Assembly: GCA_900769875.1 (NCBI GenBank)
Contig: CAAGII010000156.1
Span: forward strand, 6,333 to 70,332
Direction of reading: 5' to 3'
Source: Clostridia bacterium
GTDB taxonomy: Bacteria; Bacillota; Clostridia; Christensenellales; Aristaeellaceae
Length of the DNA stretch: 64,000 nt
The notes under the pieces were generated by a model. It did not search any database, had not been told where the DNA came from, and was given only the letters and a program-made list of their open reading frames with translations. Shown here piece after piece: positions 50,188-58,845 of this stretch. The translations under genes and the position numbers were made by a program. Every line of letters begins with the position of its first letter. Position 1 is the stretch's first letter.

Positions 50188-51021
50188 ATGTATAAATTAT
50201 TGCTTGTAACCGATCGGTGCGATGTGGAAAACGCCTTTCTGGCAGTGCCCGACTGGGAAACCCTTGATTTCCGTGCGCCCCGAGTCACCGGCAGCGCACG
50301 CAGCGCCATGGAAAGCCTGCAGAAGCACCATGCCGACGGTGTGGCGATTGCGCTTGATGATGAGCAGACACGGGCTCTGGATGCGTTTCTGAGCCAGAAT
50401 TATCCGCTGCTGCCCATCCTGTATGCTCCGAGCAATGTTAATGAAGTGATTGAGAATGTCAAGGAGCTGCGCACGCTGCTCAATCAGCTCAACGCGGACA
50501 ATGCGGATGACCGCTATAATGAGGCTGACGCCATGCGGCGCGCGCGCCATGCGTATTTCCGCCAGCTTGTGCGCGGCAGGCTCTGCGGACGCGATAAGGT
50601 CCGCAGGATGCTGCGCATGATGCGCAGCCGCATGGATACCGACCAGCCCTGTGTGTTGATCTCCTTTGAACTGCCGGATATGGACGAGGGCTATCTTTCC
50701 ATGCGCTGGCATTACGGCGTGGAGCGGCTGGAGATCGCCATGCGCAACGTGTTTGGCGCTGAGCTGGAGGGAATGCGCCTGCTGGTCAGCTGTGAAACCG
50801 ACGATACGGTGTGCCTGCTGGCATGCCCGATGCTTGGCTCCGAGTCATGGCGGGACGATCAGAGCATGACCGGTCTTGTGACCCGGCACGCCGAGGAAGC
50901 CATCGAGCATGTGCGCGAATACCTCGGCATTGAGATGCGCATTGCATCAATCACGGTGCTGCCCAACGTGACGGCGCTTGCTGATCCTGACGCAGCGCAC
51001 GGCATGGGCCGTATGTTATGA
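50188..51021 (+). CDS. Protein with receiver-like N-terminal domain, no output DNA-binding domain
   Basis: 277 residues; GGAGG lies 7 bases before the ATG at 50188. Residues 1-110 look like a response-regulator receiver fold (YKLLLVTDRCDVENAF, LPILYAPSNVNEVIENVKELR), but the phospho-acceptor Asp position reads as GVAIALDDE and the conserved Thr/Lys are not evident. A helical connector (about 115-155) leads to a mixed alpha/beta domain resembling the middle domain of some YesN-like regulators (CVLISFELPDMDEGY, LLVSCETDDTVCLLA). No helix-turn-helix follows. Role unknown; probably a degenerate signalling protein. Confidence 0.7.
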   Translation: MYKLLLVTDRCDVENAFLAVPDWETLDFRAPRVTGSARSAMESLQKHHADGVAIALDDEQTRALDAFLSQNYPLLPILYAPSNVNEVIENVKELRTLLNQLNADNADDRYNEADAMRRARHAYFRQLVRGRLCGRDKVRRMLRMMRSRMDTDQPCVLISFELPDMDEGYLSMRWHYGVERLEIAMRNVFGAELEGMRLLVSCETDDTVCLLACPMLGSESWRDDQSMTGLVTRHAEEAIEHVREYLGIEMRIASITVLPNVTALADPDAAHGMGRML

Positions 51022-51079
51022 ATGGAATAGACCCGTTCGGGTACGCGTATGGTCAAAACGGAATCAAGGAGGAAGAACA

Positions 51080-52147
51080 ATGGGTGTTTTCGACTTTGTG
51101 AAGAATCAGGTCATGGGCCAGCTGGTCGATGTCATTGAGTGGACGGACAGCACGCAGGATACCATCGTCCACAAGTACGACATGAACGGCAAGGAGATCA
51201 TGATGGGCGCGCAGCTCACGGTGCGTGAGAGCCAGAGTGCCATCTTTGTCAACGAGGGCCAGCTGGCGGATATCTTCCAGCCCGGCCGTTACGAGCTGAC
51301 CACCTCCAACATGCCCATCCTGACCAAGCTAAAGGCGTGGAAGTACGGCTTCAACAGCCCCTTCAAGAGCGACGTCTATTTTGTCAATACCAAGCAGTTT
51401 CTGGATCGCAAGTGGGGCACGACCAATCCCGTGATGATGCGCGACGCGGAGTTCGGCATGATCCGCATCCGCGCCTTCGGCACCTATTCCTTCCGCGTCA
51501 CGGATGTGGAAGCGCTGCTACGCGAGTGCTTCGGCACCAATCAGACCTACAAGGCCAGCGATATTGACGGACAGATCAAGCGCCTTGCCGTTTCCAACCT
51601 GTCCGACGCGATTGCGGAGAGCAAGATTCCCGCGCTTGACCTTGCCGCCAACTATGACGAGCTGGGGACCTACGCGATGCAGGTAATCAATGCAAAGCTG
51701 CAGACCCTCGGCGTGCAGCTGACCAGCTTCGTGATTGAGAACATTTCTCTGCCCGAGGAGGTCGAGAAGGCGATGGATCGCCGTACCAGCATGGGTGTGG
51801 TGGGCGATCTGAACAAATATACGCAGTTCCAGGCAGCCGAGGCGATGCGCGAGGGCGCAAGCACGCCCAACAGCGCAGCCGGCGCCGGAATCGGTATGGG
51901 CACCGGAATCGGCATGGCCCAGATGATGATGCAGAACATGAGCACGATCCAGCAGCCCAAGGCCGCGCCGAGCGTGTCTGCTGCAAAGGGAAGCTTCTGC
52001 ACGGAGTGTGGACAGCCTCTGAGCGCGGGCGCGAAGTTCTGCCCCAACTGTGGTGCGAAGCAGAGCACCGCGGGTGCATGTCCTGCCTGCGGCGAGGCTG
52101 TGCAGCCTGGCGCGAAGTTCTGCCCCAACTGCGGCAGTAAGCTGTAA
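51080..52147 (+). CDS. SPFH-domain protein with two C-terminal zinc ribbons
   Basis: 355 residues from ATG 51080 (AAGGAGG 7 bases upstream). Residues ~15-250 form an SPFH (stomatin/prohibitin-like) domain of the YdjI type (FVNEGQLADIFQPGRYEL, TKLKAWKYGFNSPFKSDVYF, GVQLTSFVIENISLPEEV). A Gly/Met-rich linker follows (GIGMGTGIGMAQMMM), then two zinc ribbons, CTECGQPLS...FCPNCG and CPACGEAVQ...FCPNCGSKL. In Bacillus subtilis, YdjI cooperates with phage-shock and flotillin-like proteins in membrane stress; extending that here is inference. It is 58 bases behind the pseudo-receiver gene. Confidence 0.9.
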   Translation: MGVFDFVKNQVMGQLVDVIEWTDSTQDTIVHKYDMNGKEIMMGAQLTVRESQSAIFVNEGQLADIFQPGRYELTTSNMPILTKLKAWKYGFNSPFKSDVYFVNTKQFLDRKWGTTNPVMMRDAEFGMIRIRAFGTYSFRVTDVEALLRECFGTNQTYKASDIDGQIKRLAVSNLSDAIAESKIPALDLAANYDELGTYAMQVINAKLQTLGVQLTSFVIENISLPEEVEKAMDRRTSMGVVGDLNKYTQFQAAEAMREGASTPNSAAGAGIGMGTGIGMAQMMMQNMSTIQQPKAAPSVSAAKGSFCTECGQPLSAGAKFCPNCGAKQSTAGACPACGEAVQPGAKFCPNCGSKL

Positions 52148-52174
52148 TCCGATTTCATTGGCGAATTGTACAGA

Positions 52175-52220
52175 GCAAAAAACCAGCTGGTCTCCTGCGG
52201 GAGATTAGCTGGTTTTTTGC
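52175..52220. terminator. Bidirectional terminator
   Basis: AAAAAACCAGCTGGTCTC, 6-base loop, GAGATTAGCTGGTTTTTT. It lies between the convergent SPFH and TetR genes. Confidence 0.9.
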
Positions 52221-52231
52221 TGCGAGTGCCG

Positions 52232-52798
52232 TCATGCTTCCATCGCGAGAAAGTATGCTCTGGTCGCCTGATAATGGTCGGAAACGAGGCGGCTAATCTC
52301 CTCGTCGCCATATTCCATATACCCAGTCGCAGCCATCACGGCAAGCCCGTGGACAAACACCCACATCATCTGATGAAAGCGCAGAGCCTTCTGCTGACTG
52401 AAACCGGTTGCTTTGCTGATGCTCTCCAGAATAAAGGCCATGTTCTCATCGTCGGACGGCTCAACGCGCGCTCCGTGGCGATCGCACATGTAAAGCGCCT
52501 TGAAAAAGACAGGCTCCTCTTTGGCAAAGCGGATGTATGCGATGCCCGTACCCTTGTACGTCTCTGCGTAGGCTTTGCCATAGGACTGGATGTAGCCGTT
52601 GTAGCAGTCGACCGCACGGCGGAGGATGACGGATTGCAGCTCCTCCATGCTGCTGAAAGCGCGGAAAATCGGCTGGGTCGAGCAGCCAAGCTCACGGGCA
52701 AGGGCGCGGGCATTGAGTGCGTCCATCCCGTCCCGCCGGATAAGCGCGACAGCCGCATCCAGCACCGTATCACGCGTAAACCGGGTTCTTGCAGGCAT
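52232..52798 (-). CDS. TetR-family transcriptional regulator
   Basis: 188 residues. The N-terminal helix-turn-helix is RFTRDTVLDAAVALIRRDG with recognition segment ARALARELGCSTQPIF. The C-terminal ligand domain is of the WHG type (EPVFFKALYMCDRHGARVE, MMWVFVHGLAVMAATGYM). The start at 52798 has GGGGGTG 5-6 bases upstream. It is divergently oriented to the ABC exporter genes at 52916-54480, whose promoter carries a 16-base palindrome; it is the obvious candidate repressor. Confidence 0.92.
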   Translation of the reverse strand: MPARTRFTRDTVLDAAVALIRRDGMDALNARALARELGCSTQPIFRAFSSMEELQSVILRRAVDCYNGYIQSYGKAYAETYKGTGIAYIRFAKEEPVFFKALYMCDRHGARVEPSDDENMAFILESISKATGFSQQKALRFHQMMWVFVHGLAVMAATGYMEYGDEEISRLVSDHYQATRAYFLAMEA

Positions 52799-52821
52799 GA
52801 CGTCACCCCCTTTCGCCTACC

Positions 52822-52850
52822 ATTGTACGGTTGTAAAAGGAAAAAGTCAA
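52822..52850 (-). promoter_or_regulatory. Promoter of tetR-type gene
   Basis: Minus strand TTGACT (52845-52850), 17-base spacer, TACAAT (52822-52827). Confidence 0.78.
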
Positions 52851-52853
52851 GGA

Positions 52854-52895
52854 TTGACAAAAGCCGTCTTCCTTGATAAAATAACAATTGTTATT
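52854..52895 (+). promoter_or_regulatory. Promoter and 16-base palindromic operator of ABC exporter genes
   Basis: TTGACA (52854-52859), 17-base spacer, TAAAAT (52877-52882). Overlapping the -10 element, 52880-52895 reads AATAACAATTGTTATT, a perfect palindrome, so a bound dimer would block RNA polymerase. The adjacent TetR-type protein is the likely ligand-responsive repressor. Confidence 0.8.
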
Positions 52896-52915
52896 AAAAA
52901 ATGGAGGACAATGCC

Positions 52916-53761
52916 ATGGAGGTACTATCGGTTGAGGGACTGACCAAGCGTTACCCGACCTTTACGCTGGATCATGTGAGCTTCCACATCGAACCCGGGG
53001 AAATCATGGGGCTGATCGGGCGAAATGGCGCGGGTAAGAGCACGACGCTCAAAAGCCTGAATGGCTTCGTGCATCCGGACGAGGGGCGCGTTGTGTACTT
53101 CGGGGAAGAGATGAGAGCGGGCGACCCATCTTTCATGCAGCGCGTGGCCTTCATGACGGGCGGAGTGGATTTCTATGTTCGCAAGAAGCTCAAAGCCATC
53201 ACTGAAATCACGCGCGGCTTTTACCCACGTTGGGATGAGGCGGCTTATCGCCGGTACATGGGAATGTTTGAGCTGGATGAGAACAAAACGCCGTCCCAGC
53301 TCTCCAGCGGTATGAAGGTGAAATACGCTCTGACGCTCGCCATGAGCCGCCACGCCGAGCTGCTGATGCTTGATGAGCCGACCAGCGGTCTCGATCCCAT
53401 CAGCCGCGATGATTTGATGGATGTGTTCCTCCAGCTGCAGCGCGAGGGCGTAGCCATCCTCTTCTCCACGCACATCACCTCCGATCTTGAGAAGTGCGCG
53501 GACAGAATCACCTATATCCATGAGGGCCGAATAATGAACAGCGAGCCGCTGGACGCATTTGCCAGCCGCTACCGTCTGGTGGCGCAGGAGGTGGAGCCGC
53601 TGGACGCATACAGGCCGCTTCTGATTGGCATGAAGACCGCCAAGCGCGGCTACACGGCGCTCGTGACGCAGGAAAACGCCACGCTGCTGGGCATTCCCAC
53701 ACAGGAAGCCACGCTGGATGATGTCATGGTGCATCTGGAAAAGGAGCATGATCGCGCATGA
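52916..53761 (+). CDS. ABC-2-type exporter ATPase
   Basis: 281 residues from ATG 52916 (TGGAGG 8 bases upstream; an ATG at 52901 overlaps that site). Walker A GRNGAGKSTTLK, signature LSSGMKVKY, Walker B LLMLDEPTSGLDP, H-loop FSTHITSD. The C-terminal ~60 residues form the extra domain of BcrA/YtrB-like ATPases. It works with the permease encoded by the overlapping next gene (4 bases shared). Confidence 0.93.
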   Translation: MEVLSVEGLTKRYPTFTLDHVSFHIEPGEIMGLIGRNGAGKSTTLKSLNGFVHPDEGRVVYFGEEMRAGDPSFMQRVAFMTGGVDFYVRKKLKAITEITRGFYPRWDEAAYRRYMGMFELDENKTPSQLSSGMKVKYALTLAMSRHAELLMLDEPTSGLDPISRDDLMDVFLQLQREGVAILFSTHITSDLEKCADRITYIHEGRIMNSEPLDAFASRYRLVAQEVEPLDAYRPLLIGMKTAKRGYTALVTQENATLLGIPTQEATLDDVMVHLEKEHDRA

Positions 53762-54480
53762 AGCAGTTATTGATTAAGGAGTTCAGGCTTGCGCTCCATC
53801 CGATGAACGTGTTGTTTCTTCTCATGAGCGCGATGCTGATGATACCGAACTATCCCTATTATATCACTTTTTTCTATACGACGCTCGGCATTTTCTTCAT
53901 GTGCCTGTTCGGGCGCGAGAATAAGGATATCGACTATACGCTTCTCCTGCCCGTGGGGCGCAGGCAGCTTGTCCGGGCAAGGATGATAACCACGGTCATC
54001 ATTGAGCTGGTACAGGTGGCACTGTGTATCCCGTTTGCGGTGTGGAGCCGCATGGAGTACATCCGTCAGGCTGCCGAGACTGCCGGGATCGATCGGCTGG
54101 CGGCGGTTTTCACGGGTGGGGAGATGAACCTCACCATGATGAAAATGTACTACCTTGGCGTGCCGAATGTGGCGTTCTTCGGGTTCTCGTTTGTCATGCT
54201 GGGCATCTTCAACGCGGTGTTCTTCATCCTCTACTATCGAAATCCGAGCAGGGTGGGCGTCACCTTTGTCTGGGCGAGCGTAGCGGAGGCGGTGTTTGTC
54301 GCGCTGACGCTCTTTGGCACGATGAAGAACTTCGGATTCTTTTCACTGCTGCGCAGCGTGGACCCAGAGCAGCTGACGGCAAAGCTGATCGTGCTTGCCA
54401 TTGGCGTAACCTGCTTCGCCGCGCTGACAGTCATCAGCTGCCGGGTGTCGGAAAGGGAGTTTGAGAAGATCGACCTGTAA
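53758..54480 (+). CDS. ABC-2-type exporter permease
   Basis: 240 residues with about six hydrophobic segments (VLFLLMSAMLMIPNYPYYITFFY, IIELVQVALCIPFAVW, FSFVMLGIFNAVFFILYY, LIVLAIGVTCFAALTVI). The short sequence DIDYTLLLPVGRRQLVRAR is typical of ABC-2 permeases of this group. Small size and pairing with a single ATPase suggest a homodimeric channel. The substrate is unknown. Confidence 0.88.
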   Translation: MKQLLIKEFRLALHPMNVLFLLMSAMLMIPNYPYYITFFYTTLGIFFMCLFGRENKDIDYTLLLPVGRRQLVRARMITTVIIELVQVALCIPFAVWSRMEYIRQAAETAGIDRLAAVFTGGEMNLTMMKMYYLGVPNVAFFGFSFVMLGIFNAVFFILYYRNPSRVGVTFVWASVAEAVFVALTLFGTMKNFGFFSLLRSVDPEQLTAKLIVLAIGVTCFAALTVISCRVSEREFEKIDL

Positions 54481-54587
54481 CACGCAGGCAATGCGGGGGG
54501 GCGGCGCTGCGGCGGTAAGCCGTGGCGACAGCCTCCTTTTGCGTATGCGTCGATCTTGAATAAATGCTGAAATCAGTGATTTTACCC

Positions 54588-54616
54588 TTGCGCTCCATGA
54601 CAAGGTGCTGTATACT
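54588..54616 (+). promoter_or_regulatory. Promoter of oxidoreductase-nitroreductase genes
   Basis: TTGCGC (54588-54593), 17-base spacer, TATACT (54611-54616), about 55 bases before the ATG at 54672. The 100 bases before it hold a GC-rich imperfect hairpin (54494-54535) that may end the ABC transcript weakly. Confidence 0.68.
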
Positions 54617-54671
54617 TGATGCGGACTACGATCCTGACAATATACATCCTATGGAACGGAGGATACTCACG

Positions 54672-55691
54672 ATGGCGTGCCATCAGAGAAAGCTGCGGGC
54701 AGCGATCATCGGCTGCGGCGGGATTGCGCAGGTGCATCATAAGGTGCTGATGTCGCTTGCGGAGGCGGAATTGGTCGCCTGCTGCGATATCAGGCTTGAA
54801 CGTGCTGAGGCGATGGCTCAAGCGTGTGGCGCAAGAGCCTATTGGGACGCGGAGGAAATGCTCCGCGGCGAAAGGCTTGATGTGGTGCATCTGTGCGTGC
54901 CGCACCCGCTGCACACACCGCTGGCGCAGCTCGCGGCCCGCTATGGCGTACATGTGTTTACTGAAAAGCCGCCGGTTGTTTCCCGCGCGCAGTGGGAAGC
55001 CTTTGAAGCGCTTGAGCACGCGGGCGTCCGGGTGGGCGTTTGCTTCCAGAACCGCTACAATGCCGCGGTTCGCGCCATGCAGGAGATTCTGAACGCGCCT
55101 GAATCCGGCAGGGTGCTTGGCGCACGCGCCTTTGTGACATGGATGCGCACGCCGGAGTACTATACGCAAAGCGACTGGCGCGGTAGCTGGTCCACCGAGG
55201 GCGGCGGAGAGCTGATCAACCAGTCCATTCACACGCTGGATCTGCTGGTTCAGCTGCTGGGCAAGCCCGCGCAAGTGGAATGCACCATGCGCAATCACAG
55301 CTTGAAGGGCGTGATTGAGGTGGAGGACACGGTGGAGGCGTACATCGGCTTTGAAAGCGGCGCAAAAGCGATCTTCTACGGTACCAACGCCTACTGCGCG
55401 AACGAGCCTGTGACGCTTGATATCGTCTGCGAGCATGTACAGCTGCGCATGTACGGACAGGATCTGACCATCTGCCGGGAAGGCAGGGAGGCTGAGCATC
55501 CTGTTTTCCGGCAGGAGGAATGCCTCGGCAAGGGATATTGGGGCAATGGTCACTACACGTGCATTCAGGATTTCTACCAGTCTGTACTGGAGGATAGACC
55601 CTATCGCAACGATATTGCGTCCACCAGGGATACCATGCAGCTGATGCTTGGCATGTACGAGCCCTACACGGGCAGAACCATTGACGAATGA
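54672..55691 (+). CDS. Gfo/Idh/MocA-family oxidoreductase
   Basis: 339 residues starting at 54672 (GGAGG 9-10 bases upstream). The NAD(P)-binding N-terminus is RAAIIGCGGIAQVHHKVL, followed by the family catalytic EKP motif in FTEKPPV. The C-terminal half is the beta-sheet dimer domain, with GGGELINQSIHTLDLL holding the conserved His-x-x-Asp. Members oxidise or reduce sugars and inositols; the substrate is not identifiable. It is followed after 12 bases by a nitroreductase-family gene. Confidence 0.93.
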   Translation: MACHQRKLRAAIIGCGGIAQVHHKVLMSLAEAELVACCDIRLERAEAMAQACGARAYWDAEEMLRGERLDVVHLCVPHPLHTPLAQLAARYGVHVFTEKPPVVSRAQWEAFEALEHAGVRVGVCFQNRYNAAVRAMQEILNAPESGRVLGARAFVTWMRTPEYYTQSDWRGSWSTEGGGELINQSIHTLDLLVQLLGKPAQVECTMRNHSLKGVIEVEDTVEAYIGFESGAKAIFYGTNAYCANEPVTLDIVCEHVQLRMYGQDLTICREGREAEHPVFRQEECLGKGYWGNGHYTCIQDFYQSVLEDRPYRNDIASTRDTMQLMLGMYEPYTGRTIDE

Positions 55692-55703
55692 AGGAGTGAT
55701 TCG

Positions 55704-56267
55704 ATGTCCGTCCGCGAACTTGCGATTCGCAACCGTTCCTACCGCCGGTTTGACGCGGCAAAGCCGGTCAGCCGTGAAACGCTGCTGCAGCTGGTGGATC
55801 TGTCCCGTTATACGGCCTCCGGCGCGAACAGGCAGGTGACGCGATTTATCGTATCGGCTGATCCTGACAGGAACGCGGAAATCTATGCGTGCCTCCGCTG
55901 GGCGGGCTATTATCCGGACTGGGACGGTCCTGTGGAGGCGGAACGCCCGACCGGCTACATTGTCCTGCTTTCCCCCGAAGGCGTCAACGCCCCGATGGAT
56001 GAGGGCATCAAGGCGCAGACCATGCTGCTGGGCGCGGTGGAGCAGGGGCTTGGCGGCTGCATGCTCGCCAACATTGACCGCGCGAAGCTTGCGCAGGTGC
56101 TTCATGTGCCGCAGGACTATAAAATCAGCCTCGTCGTGGCCATCGGTGTGCCGGTGGAACCAGTCGTGCTGGATGAAACCGACGCTGCAGGCGATATCAG
56201 GTATTATCGCGTGGGCGAGGTGCAGCATGTGCCCAAGATCAGGATTTCCGATCTTGTGCTGGGATAA
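55704..56267 (+). CDS. Nitroreductase-family FMN protein
   Basis: 187 residues. The N-terminal RNRSYRRFDAAKPVSRETLLQLVDLSRYTASGANRQ is the FMN-binding start of the family (RxSxRxF... SxxNxQ). GAVEQGLGGCMLANIDRAKL supplies the second flavin contact. The reductase substrate is unknown. It is transcribed with the preceding oxidoreductase and followed by a terminator. Confidence 0.9.
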   Translation: MSVRELAIRNRSYRRFDAAKPVSRETLLQLVDLSRYTASGANRQVTRFIVSADPDRNAEIYACLRWAGYYPDWDGPVEAERPTGYIVLLSPEGVNAPMDEGIKAQTMLLGAVEQGLGGCMLANIDRAKLAQVLHVPQDYKISLVVAIGVPVEPVVLDETDAAGDIRYYRVGEVQHVPKIRISDLVLG

Positions 56268-56272
56268 AATAG

Positions 56273-56298
56273 CGGCGTCCGCGCGGGCGCCGTTTTTT
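56273..56298 (+). terminator. Terminator after nitroreductase gene
   Basis: CGGCGTCC, 4-base loop, GGGCGCCG, then TTTTTT. Confidence 0.85.
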
Positions 56299-56378
56299 CG
56301 CGCTTATCGACGGGATGCACCCATGGTGCGCGTCTGGAGAAAGCGTCAAATCCACAGATGCATTTCAAGAAATCGTCA

Positions 56379-56407
56379 TTGCAATCACACTGCAAGTATG
56401 TTATGAT
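56379..56407 (+). promoter_or_regulatory. Promoter of Na/Pi cotransporter operon
   Basis: TTGCAA (56379-56384), 17-base spacer, TATGAT (56402-56407), about 76 bases before the start codon. No Pho-box repeats were recognised. Confidence 0.65.
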
Positions 56408-56483
56408 AATCTCGTATGCAATTGATTGCGGATGCACAAAGGAAGCTGCTCAAATAACGGGCGTGTAAGAAGGGGAGTAGTGG

Positions 56484-58142
56484 ATGATGCTGATGACGCT
56501 GGTTCAACTCATCGGAGGCCTCGGCTTGTTTGTCTCTGGTATGAACATGATGAGCCGTGGTATCGAGAAGGTTGCTGGTAACAAGCTTCGTACCATTCTG
56601 GCTGCGTTTACAAAAACCAAGTTTCTGGGTCTTGTGGTTGGCCTGTTCTTCACGGCGGTGATCCAGTCATCGTCGGCTGCGACCGTGATGGTCGTCAGCT
56701 TCGTCAATTCAGGCTTGATGAAGCTGACGGAAGCATGCGGCATTATCCTGGGCGCCAACATCGGCACTACGGTGACCGCGCTGCTGGTCGCCTTCAAGCT
56801 CAGCGCCGTCGCACCGCTGTTCGTGTTTGCAGGCGCAGTGATGACGCACTATGTCAAGCAGCCCTTCATCCGCAAGCTTGGCGAGGTTGTGCTGGGCTTC
56901 GGTGTGCTGTTTGTGGGCATTTCCACCATGTCCGGCGCGATGGGCACGCTCAGGGAAATGCCTGAGGTAGTCGGCATGCTCGGCCTGTTCGCCAATCATT
57001 TGCTGGGCCTTCTGCTGGGCCTTGTCATTACATCGGTGGTGCAATCGTCCTCGGTAACGGTGTCGATCCTTGTGGTCATGGGCGCGAGCGGCCTGGTTCA
57101 TCTGGAGGACTGCATGTATGTCATCCTCGGCTGCAACATCGGCGCGTGCACCTCGGCTGTGCTGGCTTCCATGGGCGGCAGCAAGAACGCCAAGCGCGCA
57201 GCGCTGATCCATCTGCTGTTCAACGTCTTTGGCACGGTGCTGATGTATGTGCTGCTGCTTGCTTTCTCAAGCCAGATTGCTACCCTGATCCGCATGATCT
57301 CCGGAATGGGCGATGGCGCGCTGGGCGCAAACATCGCCATGACGCACTTCCTGTTCAAGGTGTTCCAGGTGATTGTGTTCTACCCGTTCATGAACCTGAT
57401 AATCAAATGCACCTACCTCATTGTGCCGGGCGAAGACAAGGCTCCCGACGAGGACACGTTCACAGTGCAGTATATTGATCCCCAGCATCTGCCCAACCCC
57501 TCGGTGGCGGTGTATCTGGCTGTGCAGGAAATGGAGCGCATGGCGCACATGGCCTTTGAGAACCTGAACCTCGCCATCCAGTGCCTGATGACGAACGATC
57601 AGGATTCCATCGCGCAGGTCGAAAAGACGGAGCATCATATTGATTATCTCGACGAGCAGATCAGCAACTACCTGGTCAAGATCAACCAGAATACCCTGCC
57701 GTTTGCGGACGCTGCGCTGATTTCCGCTTATTTCCATGTGGTCAGCGATATCGAGCGCATTGGCGACCATGCCGAAAGCATTGTGGAAATCATTCCCCAG
57801 CTGTACCGCAATGATATCAAGCTCAGCCGCAAGAGCCTCTCGGAGCTTGAGAACATGATGGCGCTGGTCAACCGCATTCTGGATGAATCGCTGGATATGT
57901 TCGTGACCGGCAACACCTCCAACTCTGACGACATTGTATCGATCGAGGATCAGCTCGATCAGATGGAGCGCGAGCTGACCAGCAAGCACATCCACCGCCT
58001 GAAGGAGGGCAAATGCTCCGCGCAGGCAGGTATCTACTTCTCCGACGTCGTCAGCGGACTGGAGCGCGTGGGCGATCACGCGACCAATATCGCGTTCTCG
58101 CTGCTGGAGGCTAAGGGTCTGCGTCAGCCTCATAATGTCTAA
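56484..58142 (+). CDS. Na/Pi-cotransporter II-related protein with PhoU-like C-terminal domain
   Basis: 552 residues. The membrane half (residues 1-310) carries the duplicated QSSS motif of the NaPi-II family: VIQSSSAATVMVVSF and VVQSSSVTVSILVV, each near a helix hairpin with GANIGTTVTAL and GCNIGACTSAV. The cytoplasmic C-terminus (about 345-545) is a pair of PhoU-like helical bundles with conserved acidic residues (SDIERIGDHAESI, SGLERVGDHATNI). It probably transports phosphate with sodium; PhoU-like domains bind metal and regulate. The start has AAGGGGAG 6 bases upstream. It leads a three-gene group (22- and 25-base gaps). Confidence 0.93.
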   Translation: MMLMTLVQLIGGLGLFVSGMNMMSRGIEKVAGNKLRTILAAFTKTKFLGLVVGLFFTAVIQSSSAATVMVVSFVNSGLMKLTEACGIILGANIGTTVTALLVAFKLSAVAPLFVFAGAVMTHYVKQPFIRKLGEVVLGFGVLFVGISTMSGAMGTLREMPEVVGMLGLFANHLLGLLLGLVITSVVQSSSVTVSILVVMGASGLVHLEDCMYVILGCNIGACTSAVLASMGGSKNAKRAALIHLLFNVFGTVLMYVLLLAFSSQIATLIRMISGMGDGALGANIAMTHFLFKVFQVIVFYPFMNLIIKCTYLIVPGEDKAPDEDTFTVQYIDPQHLPNPSVAVYLAVQEMERMAHMAFENLNLAIQCLMTNDQDSIAQVEKTEHHIDYLDEQISNYLVKINQNTLPFADAALISAYFHVVSDIERIGDHAESIVEIIPQLYRNDIKLSRKSLSELENMMALVNRILDESLDMFVTGNTSNSDDIVSIEDQLDQMERELTSKHIHRLKEGKCSAQAGIYFSDVVSGLERVGDHATNIAFSLLEAKGLRQPHNV

Positions 58143-58163
58143 GGAAGGGGAGGTTCGTGTACG

Positions 58164-58820
58164 ATGCTTACGATTCAGGAGATGTATGATCTTTCCCACA
58201 CGCTGGCGGGAGAGTATCTCAGCCGCTTCACCTATCCGTGGGAAGCGCTGAGCGGCATCAGGCAGATGATTTTGGAGCTTGGCGAAACGCTCGGCGATGA
58301 GTATGAGCAGCCCGCGCCCGGCGTGTGGGTGCATCGCACCGCTACTGTCGCGCCGACGGCCTATCTGGGCGCCCCCTGCGTGATTGGCGCAGACACGGAG
58401 GTGCGCCACTGCGCGTTCATCCGCGGCGCAGCGCTGGTGGGCAGCGGATGCGTGGTCGGCAACTCGGTGGAGCTGAAAAACGTGATTCTCTTTGACTGCG
58501 TGCAGACGCCGCACTACAATTATGTCGGCGACAGTATCCTGGGCTACAGAAGCCACATGGGCGCAGGCTCCATCACCTCCAACGTCAAGAGCGATAAATC
58601 CCTTGTGATCGTCCGAAGCGCGGACGAGGCGGTCGCCACCGGACTGAAAAAAATGGGCGCTATGCTGGGCGACCATGTGGAGGTTGGCTGCAACAGCGTG
58701 CTGAATCCCGGAACGATGATCGGCCGGGGAAGCAATGTGTACCCGCTCAGCAGCGTGCGTGGCGTCGTTCCTGCAAACAGCATTGTCAAGACCGGCGGCG
58801 TGATTGTCGCCAAGCACTGA
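58164..58820 (+). CDS. Left-handed beta-helix (hexapeptide-repeat) acyltransferase-like protein
   Basis: 218 residues. After a helical N-terminus (~50 residues), hexapeptide repeats run to the end (VHRTATVAPTAYLGAPCVIGADTEV, AALVGSGCVVGNSVELKN, VEVGCNSVLNPGTMIGRGSNVYPLSSV). The sequence resembles the acetyltransferase half of nucleotide-sugar pyrophosphorylases (GlmU-type), without the nucleotidyltransferase half. The YVGDSILGYRSHMGAGSITSNVK segment is typical of GlmU-like acceptor sites. Substrate unknown. It sits between the Na/Pi transporter and an SH3 protein. Confidence 0.85.
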   Translation: MLTIQEMYDLSHTLAGEYLSRFTYPWEALSGIRQMILELGETLGDEYEQPAPGVWVHRTATVAPTAYLGAPCVIGADTEVRHCAFIRGAALVGSGCVVGNSVELKNVILFDCVQTPHYNYVGDSILGYRSHMGAGSITSNVKSDKSLVIVRSADEAVATGLKKMGAMLGDHVEVGCNSVLNPGTMIGRGSNVYPLSSVRGVVPANSIVKTGGVIVAKH

Positions 58821-58845
58821 TCTGCCCGCATGAAGGAGGGATTCC

